Shown here in pieces: positions 27,767 through 36,498 of a stretch of 64,000 nt of DNA (its first letter is position 1; every line of letters begins with the position of its first letter). Source of the stretch: Candidatus Fermentithermobacillaceae bacterium (GTDB lineage Bacteria; Bacillota; Sulfobacillia; Fermentithermobacillales; Fermentithermobacillaceae); assembly GCA_012837895.1 (NCBI GenBank), contig DUQH01000114.1, forward strand, positions 1 to 64,000. The letters are read 5' to 3'. A program made the translations under genes and the position numbers. The notes beneath the pieces are model-generated. The model had not been told where the DNA came from, searched no databases, and saw only the letters and a program-made list of their open reading frames with translations.

Positions 27767-27923
27767 ACTAACCTCTCTCGACTAGACAGTCTTTCTCAAG
27801 ACACCTCCTTGACTAAGTCATCCCGGTTCCGGTGATTTTGTTGACGAATCTGGTCCACCGATAAGTTTTGACCGCCAATAGATCTGGGCCTTTTGACCAC
27901 CGAGCGACGTGTCTTGTTCCACC

Positions 27924-28658
27924 CTACTGCCTTCGCCTGATGTTGTCCATTGTTGTGATGTGTTCCCAGCAGATTTCCTCCAACTTCCTGAGATAGAGCG
28001 ATTGACGATTCAGACGTCTTATCGGGAGTGAAGGGGGAACTTTTGCCATCATAGTATCTATAGTCAAATCCCGGTCTGTAACCTCCACAATGGTGATACC
28101 ATATCTTACACCAAGTCCTTGTTTTATGATATCCCTGGTTACCTGCTTCCTGACAGTCTGCTGGTCATATTTCGCTGTTGGCCTGTAGTGTTGTTCTCCG
28201 TTGTATTCAAATCCTACCCCTTCACGGTACAACCTGTCTATTTCAAGAGGTTGTCCGGTTTCAGGATTTATCAGGAAAGACGGCCTGGCATTGTCCATGT
28301 AGGTTGAAGATGCGATGATTTCGTCTAGAATCTTCCGCATAAGGAATTCTCCCAGGAAGGGTGCCATGTCTTTTTCCCACAACAACAGCTCTACCCGCAG
28401 TTTTTCAACTTCATCTGGGTAGCAGGGGACTGCTATTCTTGAGTTCTTGGTGCTATGCCATCCAATCCAACCTTGAGCAGCTAAGTGTTGGCAAGCTCTC
28501 GACGCTGTAGACCGGCTCATACCGGCGATTCTCGCGAGTTCCGATAGAGACCGGTGACTTTTCACTTCTGCTATAGTTCGCAGGAATCTGGCGCTGATCG
28601 TTAAGTCTCTTGTGTCAATGAGAGTGTCAGGAATCAACACGATTCTCAATATCCGCAA
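27924..28658 (-). CDS. Winged-helix protein fused to a PD-(D/E)XK nuclease-like domain
   Basis: A 244-aa protein I cannot name. Residues 20-75 form a helix-turn-helix (SLSELARIAGMSRSTASRAC) with a wing. Residues 100-200 look like a PD-(D/E)XK fold: LEIDRL (Asp141), FEYNGEQHY (Glu151, Gln156, His157), then a helix with TRDIIKQG and a last strand YGITIVEV. That order matches DUF559/Vsr-like nucleases. The TTG at 28658 follows GGGGAGG. Its promoter is overlapped by two 24-bp direct repeats, suggesting self-control. It may be a repressor with a degenerate nuclease domain, or a nuclease. No methylase or toxin partner is adjacent. Confidence 0.6.
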   Translation of the reverse strand: MRILRIVLIPDTLIDTRDLTISARFLRTIAEVKSHRSLSELARIAGMSRSTASRACQHLAAQGWIGWHSTKNSRIAVPCYPDEVEKLRVELLLWEKDMAPFLGEFLMRKILDEIIASSTYMDNARPSFLINPETGQPLEIDRLYREGVGFEYNGEQHYRPTAKYDQQTVRKQVTRDIIKQGLGVRYGITIVEVTDRDLTIDTMMAKVPPSLPIRRLNRQSLYLRKLEEICWEHITTMDNIRRRQ

Positions 28659-28672
28659 CAGACCTCCCCAGA

Positions 28673-28737
28673 ATTTGGCAATATCTGACTATATTTATAT
28701 CACAGGGACAATGATTTGGCAATATATGGTTATGTTT
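28673..28737 (-). promoter_or_regulatory. Promoter and paired operator of the winged-helix/nuclease gene
   Basis: Minus-strand promoter TTGCCA (28717-28722), 17 bp, TATAAA (28694-28699). Two 24-bp direct repeats, each starting ATTTGGCAATAT on the plus strand, lie at 28673-28696 and 28714-28737, identical at 20 of 24 positions. One covers the -35 box and the other the transcription start. Their 41-bp step is close to four helical turns. Confidence 0.7.
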
Positions 28738-28789
28738 GTGAGAAGGCTATGGGTTAATTCTGAACCTGGTGTATCTGGTGTCCGTTTTT

Positions 28790-28975
28790 GATACAGTTCT
28801 TTGAAAACCTGTATCTTTTTCATACAGGTTCAGGCGATGGGTGTATCAATTCCGTACAGCCGTATGAAAAAGAAGCAGGTCTTCAGAAAAACTGCCTGAT
28901 TTTGATTCAGGTTCCATAGGAAGGTGTGCGATTATCGGACAGCCGTATGAAAAAGCTACACCGTTGCAAAGAAAA
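28790..28975. repeat. Repeat locus 2: CAGCCGTATGAAAAAG family
   Basis: CAGCCGTATGAAAAAG begins at 28858 and CAGCCGTATGAAAAAG again at 28940, an 82-bp step. An inverted form, CTTTTTCATACAGG, lies just before (about 28816-28830). Word content matches repeat loci 1 and 3. Confidence 0.75.
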
Positions 28976-28987
28976 ACGAAAAGATAG

Positions 28988-29076
28988 GAGGCCGCGGGAA
29001 ACGGCCTCTCACTGAAATCTACTCTAATCTGCTGAAACAGATTTTCGCCCTGACTCGGGCTGTTTCAGCAGGTTAG
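28988..29076 (-). terminator. Two stem-loops after the amidohydrolase gene
   Basis: Nearest the stop, CTAATCTGCTGAAACAG (29024-29040) pairs with CTGTTTCAGCAGGTTAG (29060-29076) with one mismatch-type position. Beyond it, GAGGCCG (28988-28994) pairs with CGGCCTC (29002-29008) and is followed on the minus strand by CTATCTTTTCG. Together they should end the M14-amidohydrolase transcript. Confidence 0.65.
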
Positions 29077-29094
29077 CACCCTAGGGTTGCCACC

Positions 29095-30291
29095 CTAGCA
29101 GCAAGCCGGTACCGGCTCTTTCCTCTCGTACACAAGGTCTCCTTCAATGAAGACCTTCTCTGCAGCCGTCAGCGTCTGGAACGGATGGCCGCTCCAAATC
29201 ACTACGTCAGCATCTTTGCCTGCCTCAAGGCTTCCAACCCTGTCGTCTATTCCGAGGATCTGGGCCGGAATGATAGTTATGGCCTTGAAAGCAAGATCTA
29301 TGGGCATTCCTTCACGCACAGCGATACCTGCATGGTTCGCTAGCCAGCGGGTGTTCTTAGTAGTGTCGCACTGTATTGCAACGGTAACGCCGGCTTTGGC
29401 CAGGATACCCGGGTTGGCAAGGGATACATCCAGGAGCTCCATCTTGGAACGGCTCATGAGAAGCGGGCCGACGGTAGCCCTGACCTTCTTAGCCGCCAGC
29501 ACATCCGCAATCTTGTAGCCTTCGGTGCAATGCTCAATAACGTAGTCAAGATTGAATTCTTCGGCTATACGTATGGCGGTCATAATGTCGTCAGCCCTGT
29601 GGGCATGCATTCTAGCCTGTATCTCCCGCTTCAGCACCCGGCACAAGGCCTCCAATTTGAGATCCCTGTCTGGATAGTCAGGAGTCTCTCCTGCCTCTTC
29701 CTTCTTCTTGGCTTTCTCAACCTTCTTGAGGTAGTTTTGGGCTTTCACGAGAGCTTCACGTAGCACAGCAGCATTGGCCATACGGGTCTTGGGCGTCTTC
29801 TTCTGCATATCCCCGTAGACTCTCTTCGGGTTCTCCCCAAGAGCCATCTTCATACCCTCGGTATTGGGAATAACCATTTCATCCACAGTCTTGCCCCGGA
29901 GCTTCATGGCAAAACCTGTACCACCGATGATGTTGGCGCTGCCGGGCCCTGTGTAAACAGTTGTGACACCGCCTGTAAGCACATCGGCGATGGCAGGATC
30001 TTCAGGGTTCAAAGAGTCAATGCCCCTGAGCTGGGGTGTTATCGGATCACTTGTTTCATTTCCGTCTGCGTTAGCCCACACAGAAGGCTCTCCAAAGACT
30101 GCAAGGTGGCTGTGAGCGTCGATCAGGCCGGGAGTAACCCACTTGCCCTTGGCATCTATGACCTGTGCCCCATCAGGTATTCCAATATCTTTTCCGACAG
30201 CCTTTATTTTGCCGTTCTCGATCAGTACGACACCTTCATCGATGGGGCCATTGGTGATGGTAAGCACTTTACCGTTGATGATCGCTAACAC
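29095..30291 (-). CDS. Metal-dependent amidohydrolase (imidazolonepropionase-like)
   Basis: A 398-aa TIM-barrel hydrolase of the amidohydrolase superfamily. The first metal site is in LIDAHSHLAVFG; later sites lie in MHAHRADDI, YVIEHCTEG and, for the last Asp, in IQCDTTKNT. The C-terminal part GSLEAGKDADVVIWSGHP is typical of secondary-metabolite or dipeptide amidohydrolases. The closest general group is imidazolonepropionase-like/prolidase-like hydrolases, and the substrate is unknown. A Lys/Glu-rich insertion (KKVEKAKKKEEAGE) lies mid-protein. GTG 30291 is preferred, with AAGGAGG 11 bases upstream. It follows the M14 peptidase gene by about 100 bp on the same strand. Confidence 0.82.
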   Translation of the reverse strand: MLAIINGKVLTITNGPIDEGVVLIENGKIKAVGKDIGIPDGAQVIDAKGKWVTPGLIDAHSHLAVFGEPSVWANADGNETSDPITPQLRGIDSLNPEDPAIADVLTGGVTTVYTGPGSANIIGGTGFAMKLRGKTVDEMVIPNTEGMKMALGENPKRVYGDMQKKTPKTRMANAAVLREALVKAQNYLKKVEKAKKKEEAGETPDYPDRDLKLEALCRVLKREIQARMHAHRADDIMTAIRIAEEFNLDYVIEHCTEGYKIADVLAAKKVRATVGPLLMSRSKMELLDVSLANPGILAKAGVTVAIQCDTTKNTRWLANHAGIAVREGMPIDLAFKAITIIPAQILGIDDRVGSLEAGKDADVVIWSGHPFQTLTAAEKVFIEGDLVYERKEPVPACC

Positions 30292-30389
30292 CTGGCAACA
30301 AACCTCCTTTACCAATTAATGTACAACTTGGATTTCGATAGCCCGTTTCTCTAATCCTCCAACCTGCCACTCAAGATCGCTGCTCAAAG

Positions 30390-33008
30390 TCACTGATCAA
30401 AACCGGCTTGACCGAACAGGCAATTGAACAGCAGTTTGAACGTTCCATGTGTTTGAGCGCGGAAAAGGGGCCTGAAGCCAAGCAATACCACTTCACCCTC
30501 ACCGCACTTCGCTGAAACAATACAAGGTTTCTTGGCGAGCAGTTGCTCCCCTACAAGCCAGCCGCTCTGCAACAGGTCTTTATCAGGATACTCCGCAATA
30601 ACTGTGTAATCGTGAGTAGCAAATCTGTCTCTTACTTCAAACGCCTGTCCACCCCAGATAAGGGCCAAGAACTCACGGGGCATACCATATGCCACCGGAT
30701 GATTAGTATCGGCGTTGACCCTGAGGGTTGAGCCATGACAATAGTAGTCCTCGAAAGTGAGCCCTTCCACCACATTGGTCACCTTAAGTTTGCATGCATC
30801 TATCGCAAATTTGCACGATGCATCAAAAGCTACGAGCTTCCCGCCTGACCTCACAAACTCGTCAACCGCCTGGGCGCCTTCTTTGCCTATACCGCTGCGG
30901 TACTCAGGTGGAACAACTGTTATATCAAATCTCCCTAGAGTGGACTGCTTCTCGTCAGGCCCCAGGATGAGTTCGGGCCTGTCGCTGGGCAGTATTATCA
31001 CGTCCACTTTTTCTTTCAAGTTACCTTGCCTGAAATCTTCATCTTTAAGAGTGATGTACGGAAAACCGAAGTTCTCCAGCACCAGGCGGCTCCATCCCTC
31101 ATCCATATTGCCGCCCCAGTATCTCTGGTACATTCCAACCCTCAAACGTCTAACCCTGTGCCGTGGCAGTTCGGCAACGTATGGTACCGGATAACACGGT
31201 ACTCCCGTCTGCTTGCACAGCTTGACGAGTCTTGAGGCGGTTGCCGCAGTGTGTTCAACGTAGAAGGCGCCAGGAGGTATATCAGGATAGTTGGGATGCT
31301 CATTGGAGCACAAAGCCTTCTCGAATCTCCAGATGGTCGCAGACTCATTGCCATCTTCTGACAAGAGACCGTTTATTACTTGAAAAGTATCGTTGAGCCT
31401 GGGGTCAAGTAGATATCCTTGAATCTGGTAATAAATGCAGTCAGGCACCTTGTTAGGTTCAGAAAACCCCGGTTCAACCTGCCCAACCACTTCCAGATCT
31501 TGATCACTGATGTCAAGGATATCTGCAGGTTCGACTTCGACTCCCATGAATTCGGCAATGGTATCAGTGGCAGTGTCGTACATTATGGGCGAGCCGTCGG
31601 GATTCCTGGTCCAGTAATTGTCAGGGAAGAACGTCCTGCCAAGAAGGGACCTGATCACTCCCATCTTGGGCTGGGCCAGCGAAATCACAAACGACCCTTC
31701 GGGATACACACGCCCATCAGCCACAAAACCTTTCGCAGCCCGCTTCACTTCAATGCCCTGGGCCAGCATCAAATCAACAAGTTTCAGGGCAGTGAGCTGA
31801 TCGTGCTGTTTTCCCGGAATCACATAAGCTTTGGGCGAACCTTCAGCACCACGCCTGGCCTGGCGGGATGCTTTAAGGTAGGCATTCCACAAGATCTTCT
31901 CCCTGAACCTGGCGCAAATCTCAAGCAGCGACCAAGCAGCTATTTTTTGCTGCTCTACTATGTCGCGTAGATTCCACCATCCACCAGGCCAAGGGTTTGG
32001 GAAGTTGGTCTGAGGTTCGTACTCAGGCATGGTCTTAGGGCATGCCCCCTTAAGCTGGTGTGGATGAATGTACATCGGCGTAGCGAGTTTTGCAGAGGCA
32101 GATTCAGTGAGCATTCCGGCTATGTTGTGGTGATTGGCAAGCCAGTGAAATCCGAAATGGCCCCATCCGGGGAATTGGGCTCCGTTAAGGATACCCGTCT
32201 TGCCCGCCTGCTCAAGCGAATACGCCATATGGCCTCCGTACCATGAGAGTTCCCGCCATACAAGAGGATCAACATGCGGCCGGATTACATCGCAATACGG
32301 GGCTACGTAAAGCCTGGCACCAGTGCTCCCCATATGGTGATGGTCCTGGAACGCATGGGGGTGCCATTCGGTGAAAAGTATGCGGGCCACATACCTGGAC
32401 TCAACCAAGTTCAGGGCGAAAGCGTCCCGGTTATTATCGTGCCCTGCATACTTGTGATACAGGTACGGAAGCATGGTCCCTTCAAACTCGGTACCAAGGT
32501 ACTTGTTGTACCAATCGGTGACCATTATTTGGCCATCAGGGGTGAAACACGGCACCATTAGGAAGATTACATTATCTAGGATCTGTTTTGTGGTGCATGA
32601 ATCACACGACAACAGGTCATACGCCAGTTCCGGGGCCATCTGGGTCCCGCCAATCTCAGTGGCGTGGAGGCTCATGGTCTGGCACACTACTGCCTTGCCC
32701 TCCTGCACCAGCTGTCTGACCTCTTCATTGGATAAGCCCCTAGGGTCTGCTATCCTGGAGTTGACTTGTCTGTAATGCTCCAACTTGGCAAGGTTTTCAG
32801 GAGATGAAATGATCACCAATAAGAACGGGTTGCCTTCTGTGGATTTGCCCAACTCCTTAACTTTTATCCTGTCTGATTCAGATTCAAGTTTGTAGAAGTA
32901 TTCCGTTATTTTGTCCCACCGGGCAATCTTGCGGTCACTGCCAAGTTTGAACCCAAAAAACTCTTCAGGTGGTGTTATCCTTGCTGCACGGATTCTTGCA
33001 TCAGCCAT
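30390..33008 (-). CDS. Large M14-family zinc carboxypeptidase-like protein
   Basis: 872 aa, far longer than a normal M14 peptidase of about 300. The catalytic domain fills about residues 15-330. Zinc ligands are His and Glu in SLHATEIGG, and a histidine in the EWHPHAFQDHHHMG region; the substrate-binding GHDNNRDAF is also present. The last 400 residues contain a flavodoxin/amidotransferase-like segment (LRVGMYQRYWGGNMDEGW; VDVIILPSD) and a domain ending in GEGEVVLLGFRPLFRAQT. No signal peptide is visible, so it is probably cytosolic and acts on imported peptides. The ATG has GGAGGG 13 bases upstream. The downstream amidohydrolase may be its functional partner. Confidence 0.82.
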   Translation of the reverse strand: MADARIRAARITPPEEFFGFKLGSDRKIARWDKITEYFYKLESESDRIKVKELGKSTEGNPFLLVIISSPENLAKLEHYRQVNSRIADPRGLSNEEVRQLVQEGKAVVCQTMSLHATEIGGTQMAPELAYDLLSCDSCTTKQILDNVIFLMVPCFTPDGQIMVTDWYNKYLGTEFEGTMLPYLYHKYAGHDNNRDAFALNLVESRYVARILFTEWHPHAFQDHHHMGSTGARLYVAPYCDVIRPHVDPLVWRELSWYGGHMAYSLEQAGKTGILNGAQFPGWGHFGFHWLANHHNIAGMLTESASAKLATPMYIHPHQLKGACPKTMPEYEPQTNFPNPWPGGWWNLRDIVEQQKIAAWSLLEICARFREKILWNAYLKASRQARRGAEGSPKAYVIPGKQHDQLTALKLVDLMLAQGIEVKRAAKGFVADGRVYPEGSFVISLAQPKMGVIRSLLGRTFFPDNYWTRNPDGSPIMYDTATDTIAEFMGVEVEPADILDISDQDLEVVGQVEPGFSEPNKVPDCIYYQIQGYLLDPRLNDTFQVINGLLSEDGNESATIWRFEKALCSNEHPNYPDIPPGAFYVEHTAATASRLVKLCKQTGVPCYPVPYVAELPRHRVRRLRVGMYQRYWGGNMDEGWSRLVLENFGFPYITLKDEDFRQGNLKEKVDVIILPSDRPELILGPDEKQSTLGRFDITVVPPEYRSGIGKEGAQAVDEFVRSGGKLVAFDASCKFAIDACKLKVTNVVEGLTFEDYYCHGSTLRVNADTNHPVAYGMPREFLALIWGGQAFEVRDRFATHDYTVIAEYPDKDLLQSGWLVGEQLLAKKPCIVSAKCGEGEVVLLGFRPLFRAQTHGTFKLLFNCLFGQAGFDQ

Positions 33009-33115
33009 TGGTTTAGGATTTCCCTCCTTTCAAAGTAGCTGTCTAACACAAGGGGCGGACTTACCGATTACTCATTCGCTACGGAGGACGAAATTCCTTT
33101 GGGCCAGGCCTCCAC

Positions 33116-33144
33116 TTGCCGAACATGCCAAATACTTGTATGAT
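33116..33144 (+). promoter_or_regulatory. Promoter of the MATE transporter gene
   Basis: TTGCCG (33116-33121), 17 bp, TATGAT (33139-33144). It sits in the divergent gap between the M14 and MATE genes and rules out translation from the upstream part of the open frame. Confidence 0.65.
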
Positions 33145-33186
33145 GATAAAAGGATTATTTTGTACTACGAAATACAGGTGAATACA

Positions 33187-34623
33187 TTGAACGAACCAGA
33201 TTCTGTAACTGACCTTGCGGACGATACGAGAGACGAAGAATTGTCCTTGCGGGAACGGGTCCGGTCCCGTCCCAGATATCTTGATCTAGAACACCATACA
33301 ATAGAGCAGAACATCCTCGTGCTTGCAGTGCCTCTCATAGCCGAGAGGATCTTACAAGCTATAGTCAATGCGGCTGACATAGCTATGGTGGGACGGGTTG
33401 GGGCATCCGCAGTGGTTGCCGTAGGCCTTTCCAACCAGATTTCCATGATCGCCACCGGTGTCTATGACGCTATCCGTGTAGGCACTACTTCAGTTGTCGC
33501 CCGCCGCATCGGGGCTGGCCAACATGAGGAAGCCCAGCAAACTTTGAGGCAATCATTGCTCGTTGCGATAGTCCTGGGCACTGTGGCGGCCCTCCTGATC
33601 GGTGCGTTCGCAGGGCCAAGCCTCCGCCTGATGGGAGCAGAACCAGACGTAATCCAACAGGGAATTCCGTATTCATATTGGAAAGGCTTGTCAATGCTGT
33701 TTGAATTCGTAACAATGACCTTTACTGCAGCTCTCAGAGGCGCAGGCAATACCCGGCTGCCGATGTTTTCGGGCATACTGGTCAACATCACCAATGTTAT
33801 CGGCAACTACGCACTCATTGGCGGAAACTTCGGCTTCCCCGCTATGGGAGCAGAAGGAGCCGGGCTTGCCACAGCTGTTGCCCACTTCATAGGTATGGTA
33901 GTGGTGATGGCGCTTACCATAAGGCAAGCTAACCCAATAAGTGATTTCTACAAAGGGTCATTCCGTCCCCATAAGGATACTTTGAGCAGCGTCCTAACCA
34001 TAGGAGTGCCTGCTTCAGGCGAAAGGCTTTCGTTGAGAGGCGCACAGCTGCTCTATGCCAGAGCTATTGCGGGCCTTGGCACCAACGCTTACGCGGCCCA
34101 TCAAGTAGCTCTCCGGATAGAATCATTGTCGCTTGTTATCGGTTTCAGTCTTGGTGTCTCTGCCACTACACTGGTTGGACAGTATCTAGGATACGGTAAC
34201 CCGGATAAAGCAGAAGAGGCGACATGGAAGTGCCAGAAAATCGCTTCCGTGTTGATGGGATGTACTGGCGTGGCGCTGTTCCTGACCGCCCCCTATATCG
34301 TCCGGTTATTCGTTCCTGATAATCCCGAGGTCATGACGCTTGGGGCAACTGTGCTCAGAATAGTAGCAGTGGCTCAACCTATAATGGGCATGAACCACGT
34401 ACTTGCAGGAAGCCTAAGGGGTGCCGGAGACACTGCATGGACTATGCTCATAACCGGAGGCAGCGCATGGATCGTTAGGGTTGGGCTGACATACTTGTTT
34501 GTCGGAATGCTTGGGCTTCACCTGCCAGGCGCCTGGTATGCCATGGTAACCGACCTTTCTGTAAGGTGCCTGCTGTTTAGGAGACGCTTTAAGGCAGGCC
34601 ATTGGAAAGAGATCAAAGTATGA
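33187..34623 (+). CDS. MATE-family efflux transporter
   Basis: A 478-aa multidrug/cation antiporter-type membrane protein with 12 hydrophobic segments. The two MatE halves begin at LAVPLIAERILQAIVNAADIAMVGR and at TIGVPASGERLSLRGAQLL; GAGNTRLPMFSGI and GAGDTAWTMLITG occupy equivalent places in each half. About 45 charged residues precede the first segment. TTG 33187 has AGGTG six bases upstream, and the promoter lies just before it; the open frame extends to 32911 but that part overlaps the divergent gene. The substrate is unknown. Confidence 0.88.
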   Translation: MNEPDSVTDLADDTRDEELSLRERVRSRPRYLDLEHHTIEQNILVLAVPLIAERILQAIVNAADIAMVGRVGASAVVAVGLSNQISMIATGVYDAIRVGTTSVVARRIGAGQHEEAQQTLRQSLLVAIVLGTVAALLIGAFAGPSLRLMGAEPDVIQQGIPYSYWKGLSMLFEFVTMTFTAALRGAGNTRLPMFSGILVNITNVIGNYALIGGNFGFPAMGAEGAGLATAVAHFIGMVVVMALTIRQANPISDFYKGSFRPHKDTLSSVLTIGVPASGERLSLRGAQLLYARAIAGLGTNAYAAHQVALRIESLSLVIGFSLGVSATTLVGQYLGYGNPDKAEEATWKCQKIASVLMGCTGVALFLTAPYIVRLFVPDNPEVMTLGATVLRIVAVAQPIMGMNHVLAGSLRGAGDTAWTMLITGGSAWIVRVGLTYLFVGMLGLHLPGAWYAMVTDLSVRCLLFRRRFKAGHWKEIKV

Positions 34624-34685
34624 GCCCGGTGATCAGTCTGCGACCGTCCAATACTTGGTGAAAGGGTACTTGGTGACCGGGTGGG

Positions 34686-35264
34686 TCACTTGATTAGTAG
34701 TGCTCCTGCGTCTGCCATTTCGGCAATAGCTTTATCCCCGTCTCCCTCATTTACGTCCACGGCACGTATGCCATTGGTTAGCAAGACAACCTCAAATCCG
34801 CATTGTATGGCGTCAAGCACTGTAGCCCTTACGCAATAATCGGTGGCAAGGCCGCCTACATAAATCCGCTTGACTCCCTTTTCTTTGAGCCATTGGTCAA
34901 GGGCTGGCCCGTCAGGCTCGCCTATTCTCCCGTCGAAACCTGAATATGCTTCCCTGTCGCTTAAGAAGCCCTTGCGGCAGATCTCGCCGCTAACTACCAG
35001 GTCCGGATGGAAGTTTGCACCTTTTGTGCCTTGAACACAGTGGGGCGGCCATATCCCACCGTTTTCTACAAAGGAAACATGGTCCTGGGGGTGCCAGTCC
35101 TGGGTGTAGACAACAGGCAGATCTCTATCATTGAACTCCTTGATCAATGAATTGAGCACCGGCACAACCTGGTCTCCTTCAGCCACTCCCAAAGCTCCGC
35201 CTGGACAGAAATCATTCTGCACATCGACAACCACCAGGCAATCGCCCTTCCGGATGTCAAACAC
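34686..35264 (-). CDS. pncA: Nicotinamidase / isochorismatase-family hydrolase
   Basis: Probably hydrolyses nicotinamide to nicotinic acid for NAD salvage. 192 aa. The catalytic Asp is in VVVDVQNDFCPGGAL, the metal-binding set in TQDWHPQDHVSF, the Lys in EICRKGFLSDREAYSGF, and the nucleophilic Cys in GLATDYCVRATVLDA. These are the standard PncA motifs. GTG 35264 has GGGAGG seven bases upstream and is better than the ATG at 35300. A pyrazinamidase name would be equivalent. Confidence 0.9.
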   Translation of the reverse strand: MFDIRKGDCLVVVDVQNDFCPGGALGVAEGDQVVPVLNSLIKEFNDRDLPVVYTQDWHPQDHVSFVENGGIWPPHCVQGTKGANFHPDLVVSGEICRKGFLSDREAYSGFDGRIGEPDGPALDQWLKEKGVKRIYVGGLATDYCVRATVLDAIQCGFEVVLLTNGIRAVDVNEGDGDKAIAEMADAGALLIK

Positions 35265-35327
35265 ATGGGTCCCTCCCTTACAGTTGCTTTTCATACCCAA
35301 GTCGGGCCAACAGATCCTCTAACGTGA

Positions 35328-35585
35328 TCACAGGATCAAGATCAGCAATATCCCTAAGACCACTCCAACGACTAACCCAATTGTAGGATACTCCCCATGG
35401 GCGCAAAAGTGAGCTTCAGGGATTAGTTCGTCGCTTACCACATACATCATAGCTCCTGCGGCAAAGCCCAAGCAGACTGACAAGACAGCCGGAGACACCT
35501 GGCCAATCCAAGCTCCCAGAAGGGCGCCTATCCCCACTGGCAAGCCTGCCAGCACAGTGGACAAGACCACGCTGCCTCCTCCCAT
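35328..35585 (-). CDS. ZIP metal transporter, C-terminal fragment
   Basis: 85 residues matching the C-terminal third of ZupT/GufA-type ZIP transporters: LAGLPVGIGALLGAWIG, then LGFAAGAMMYVVSDELIPEAH, and a final hydrophobic segment. It is in the same frame as the gene just upstream, from which one TAA codon and three further codons separate it. GGGAGGAGG at its start could allow re-initiation at GTG 35570 or TTG 35564. Either a split but working transporter or the tail of a dead one. Confidence 0.75.
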   Translation of the reverse strand: MGGGSVVLSTVLAGLPVGIGALLGAWIGQVSPAVLSVCLGFAAGAMMYVVSDELIPEAHFCAHGEYPTIGLVVGVVLGILLILIL

Positions 35586-35594
35586 CTCTCCTGC

Positions 35595-36098
35595 TTACAA
35601 TGGCACTGCCATCGCCATTCCTTCAGGGATATTGTGAATGGCAATCATCAGCGCCACTCCAAAACCCAAAGATTGCTGGTGGGCATAAGCAGCACCGATA
35701 GCTAATCCCTCAGGCAAGTTATGAAGCGCGATCCCCAATCCTATCAATAGCCCGGCTGATCTCAACTTGGCAGCCCTTTCGCCGTGGTACACCCCGGATT
35801 TCCCCCGCACAACCAAAGAACTGTGGGTGTGGGGCAGCCACATATCCAAGACAAACAAGATTACAACACCAAGGAGCAAACCCAAAGCTGCCCATCCTTG
35901 GCTTCCGACCTCAACAGCTTCAGGGACAAGTTCCATAAGTGAAACGCTTATCATTATTCCCCCTGAAGCTGCCAGCAAGAAACTAAGACAAGCACCTGCA
36001 CTGAAATCTATCAAGAGAACCAACAGGCCACCTGCCCCTGTGCCCAAAATTCCTGCCAGGATCCCTACCAAGGTCGCATGAGTGACGCCCAATTGCAT
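35595..36098 (-). CDS. ZIP metal transporter, N-terminal fragment
   Basis: 167 residues covering roughly the first five membrane segments of a ZIP transporter (Zn2+, Fe2+ or other divalent metals). The metal-site motifs HNLPEGLAIGAAY and HNIPEGMAMAVP are intact. Translation then stops at TAA (35595-35597), where family members continue with a short loop. The remaining segments are encoded in the same frame directly downstream. ATG 36098 has GGAGGGG upstream. Confidence 0.85.
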   Translation of the reverse strand: MQLGVTHATLVGILAGILGTGAGGLLVLLIDFSAGACLSFLLAASGGIMISVSLMELVPEAVEVGSQGWAALGLLLGVVILFVLDMWLPHTHSSLVVRGKSGVYHGERAAKLRSAGLLIGLGIALHNLPEGLAIGAAYAHQQSLGFGVALMIAIHNIPEGMAMAVPL

Positions 36099-36356
36099 CC
36101 CCTCCGATCATGTTATGTCGCCGCAAATATGTGCAAGCATGGTGCCAGGTAACTTCAGAATCCAAACTCGTGGGCAACGGACACCCTGCCAATCCCATCC
36201 CGATTCTCAATATACATCAATATGTTAGTTGTATCTCATATTTTAGGACAAGACGCAACCCGGAAGTTAGTCACAGCTACACTCTTGTGCTCAGGCCTAT
36301 TGCTCAAACCGGTCCTGCAAGGGTGTCCCAGCTTGCCCGGAAGATGCTTACAACTT

Positions 36357-36491
36357 CAAGTGCGGTTTGAGATCACCGCGTTCATAGGAGTGATAGTGCT
36401 CGCAGGGGTGGTAGTAGTACCCATGACCCTGAGGCTTGGCGAAGGTGCGGAAATAGGGTCACAATATCACTGGCCGGTAGCAAACGTTCAA
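36357..36491 (+). pseudogene. Remnant of an RND-family efflux pump gene
   Basis: An open frame here translates to FEITAFIGVIVLAGVVV directly joined to PMTLRLGEGAEIGS. In AcrB/RND pumps, nearly identical strings (SITAFIGVIMLAGIVV and LPMALGLGEGAE) flank a conserved stretch of a few tens of residues that is missing here. The frame (open 36222-36515) has no binding site, and nothing else of a 1000-residue pump is present. It is best read as a decayed fragment. Recognition is by eye from family memory. Confidence 0.5.
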
Positions 36492-36498
36492 TCGGCTG

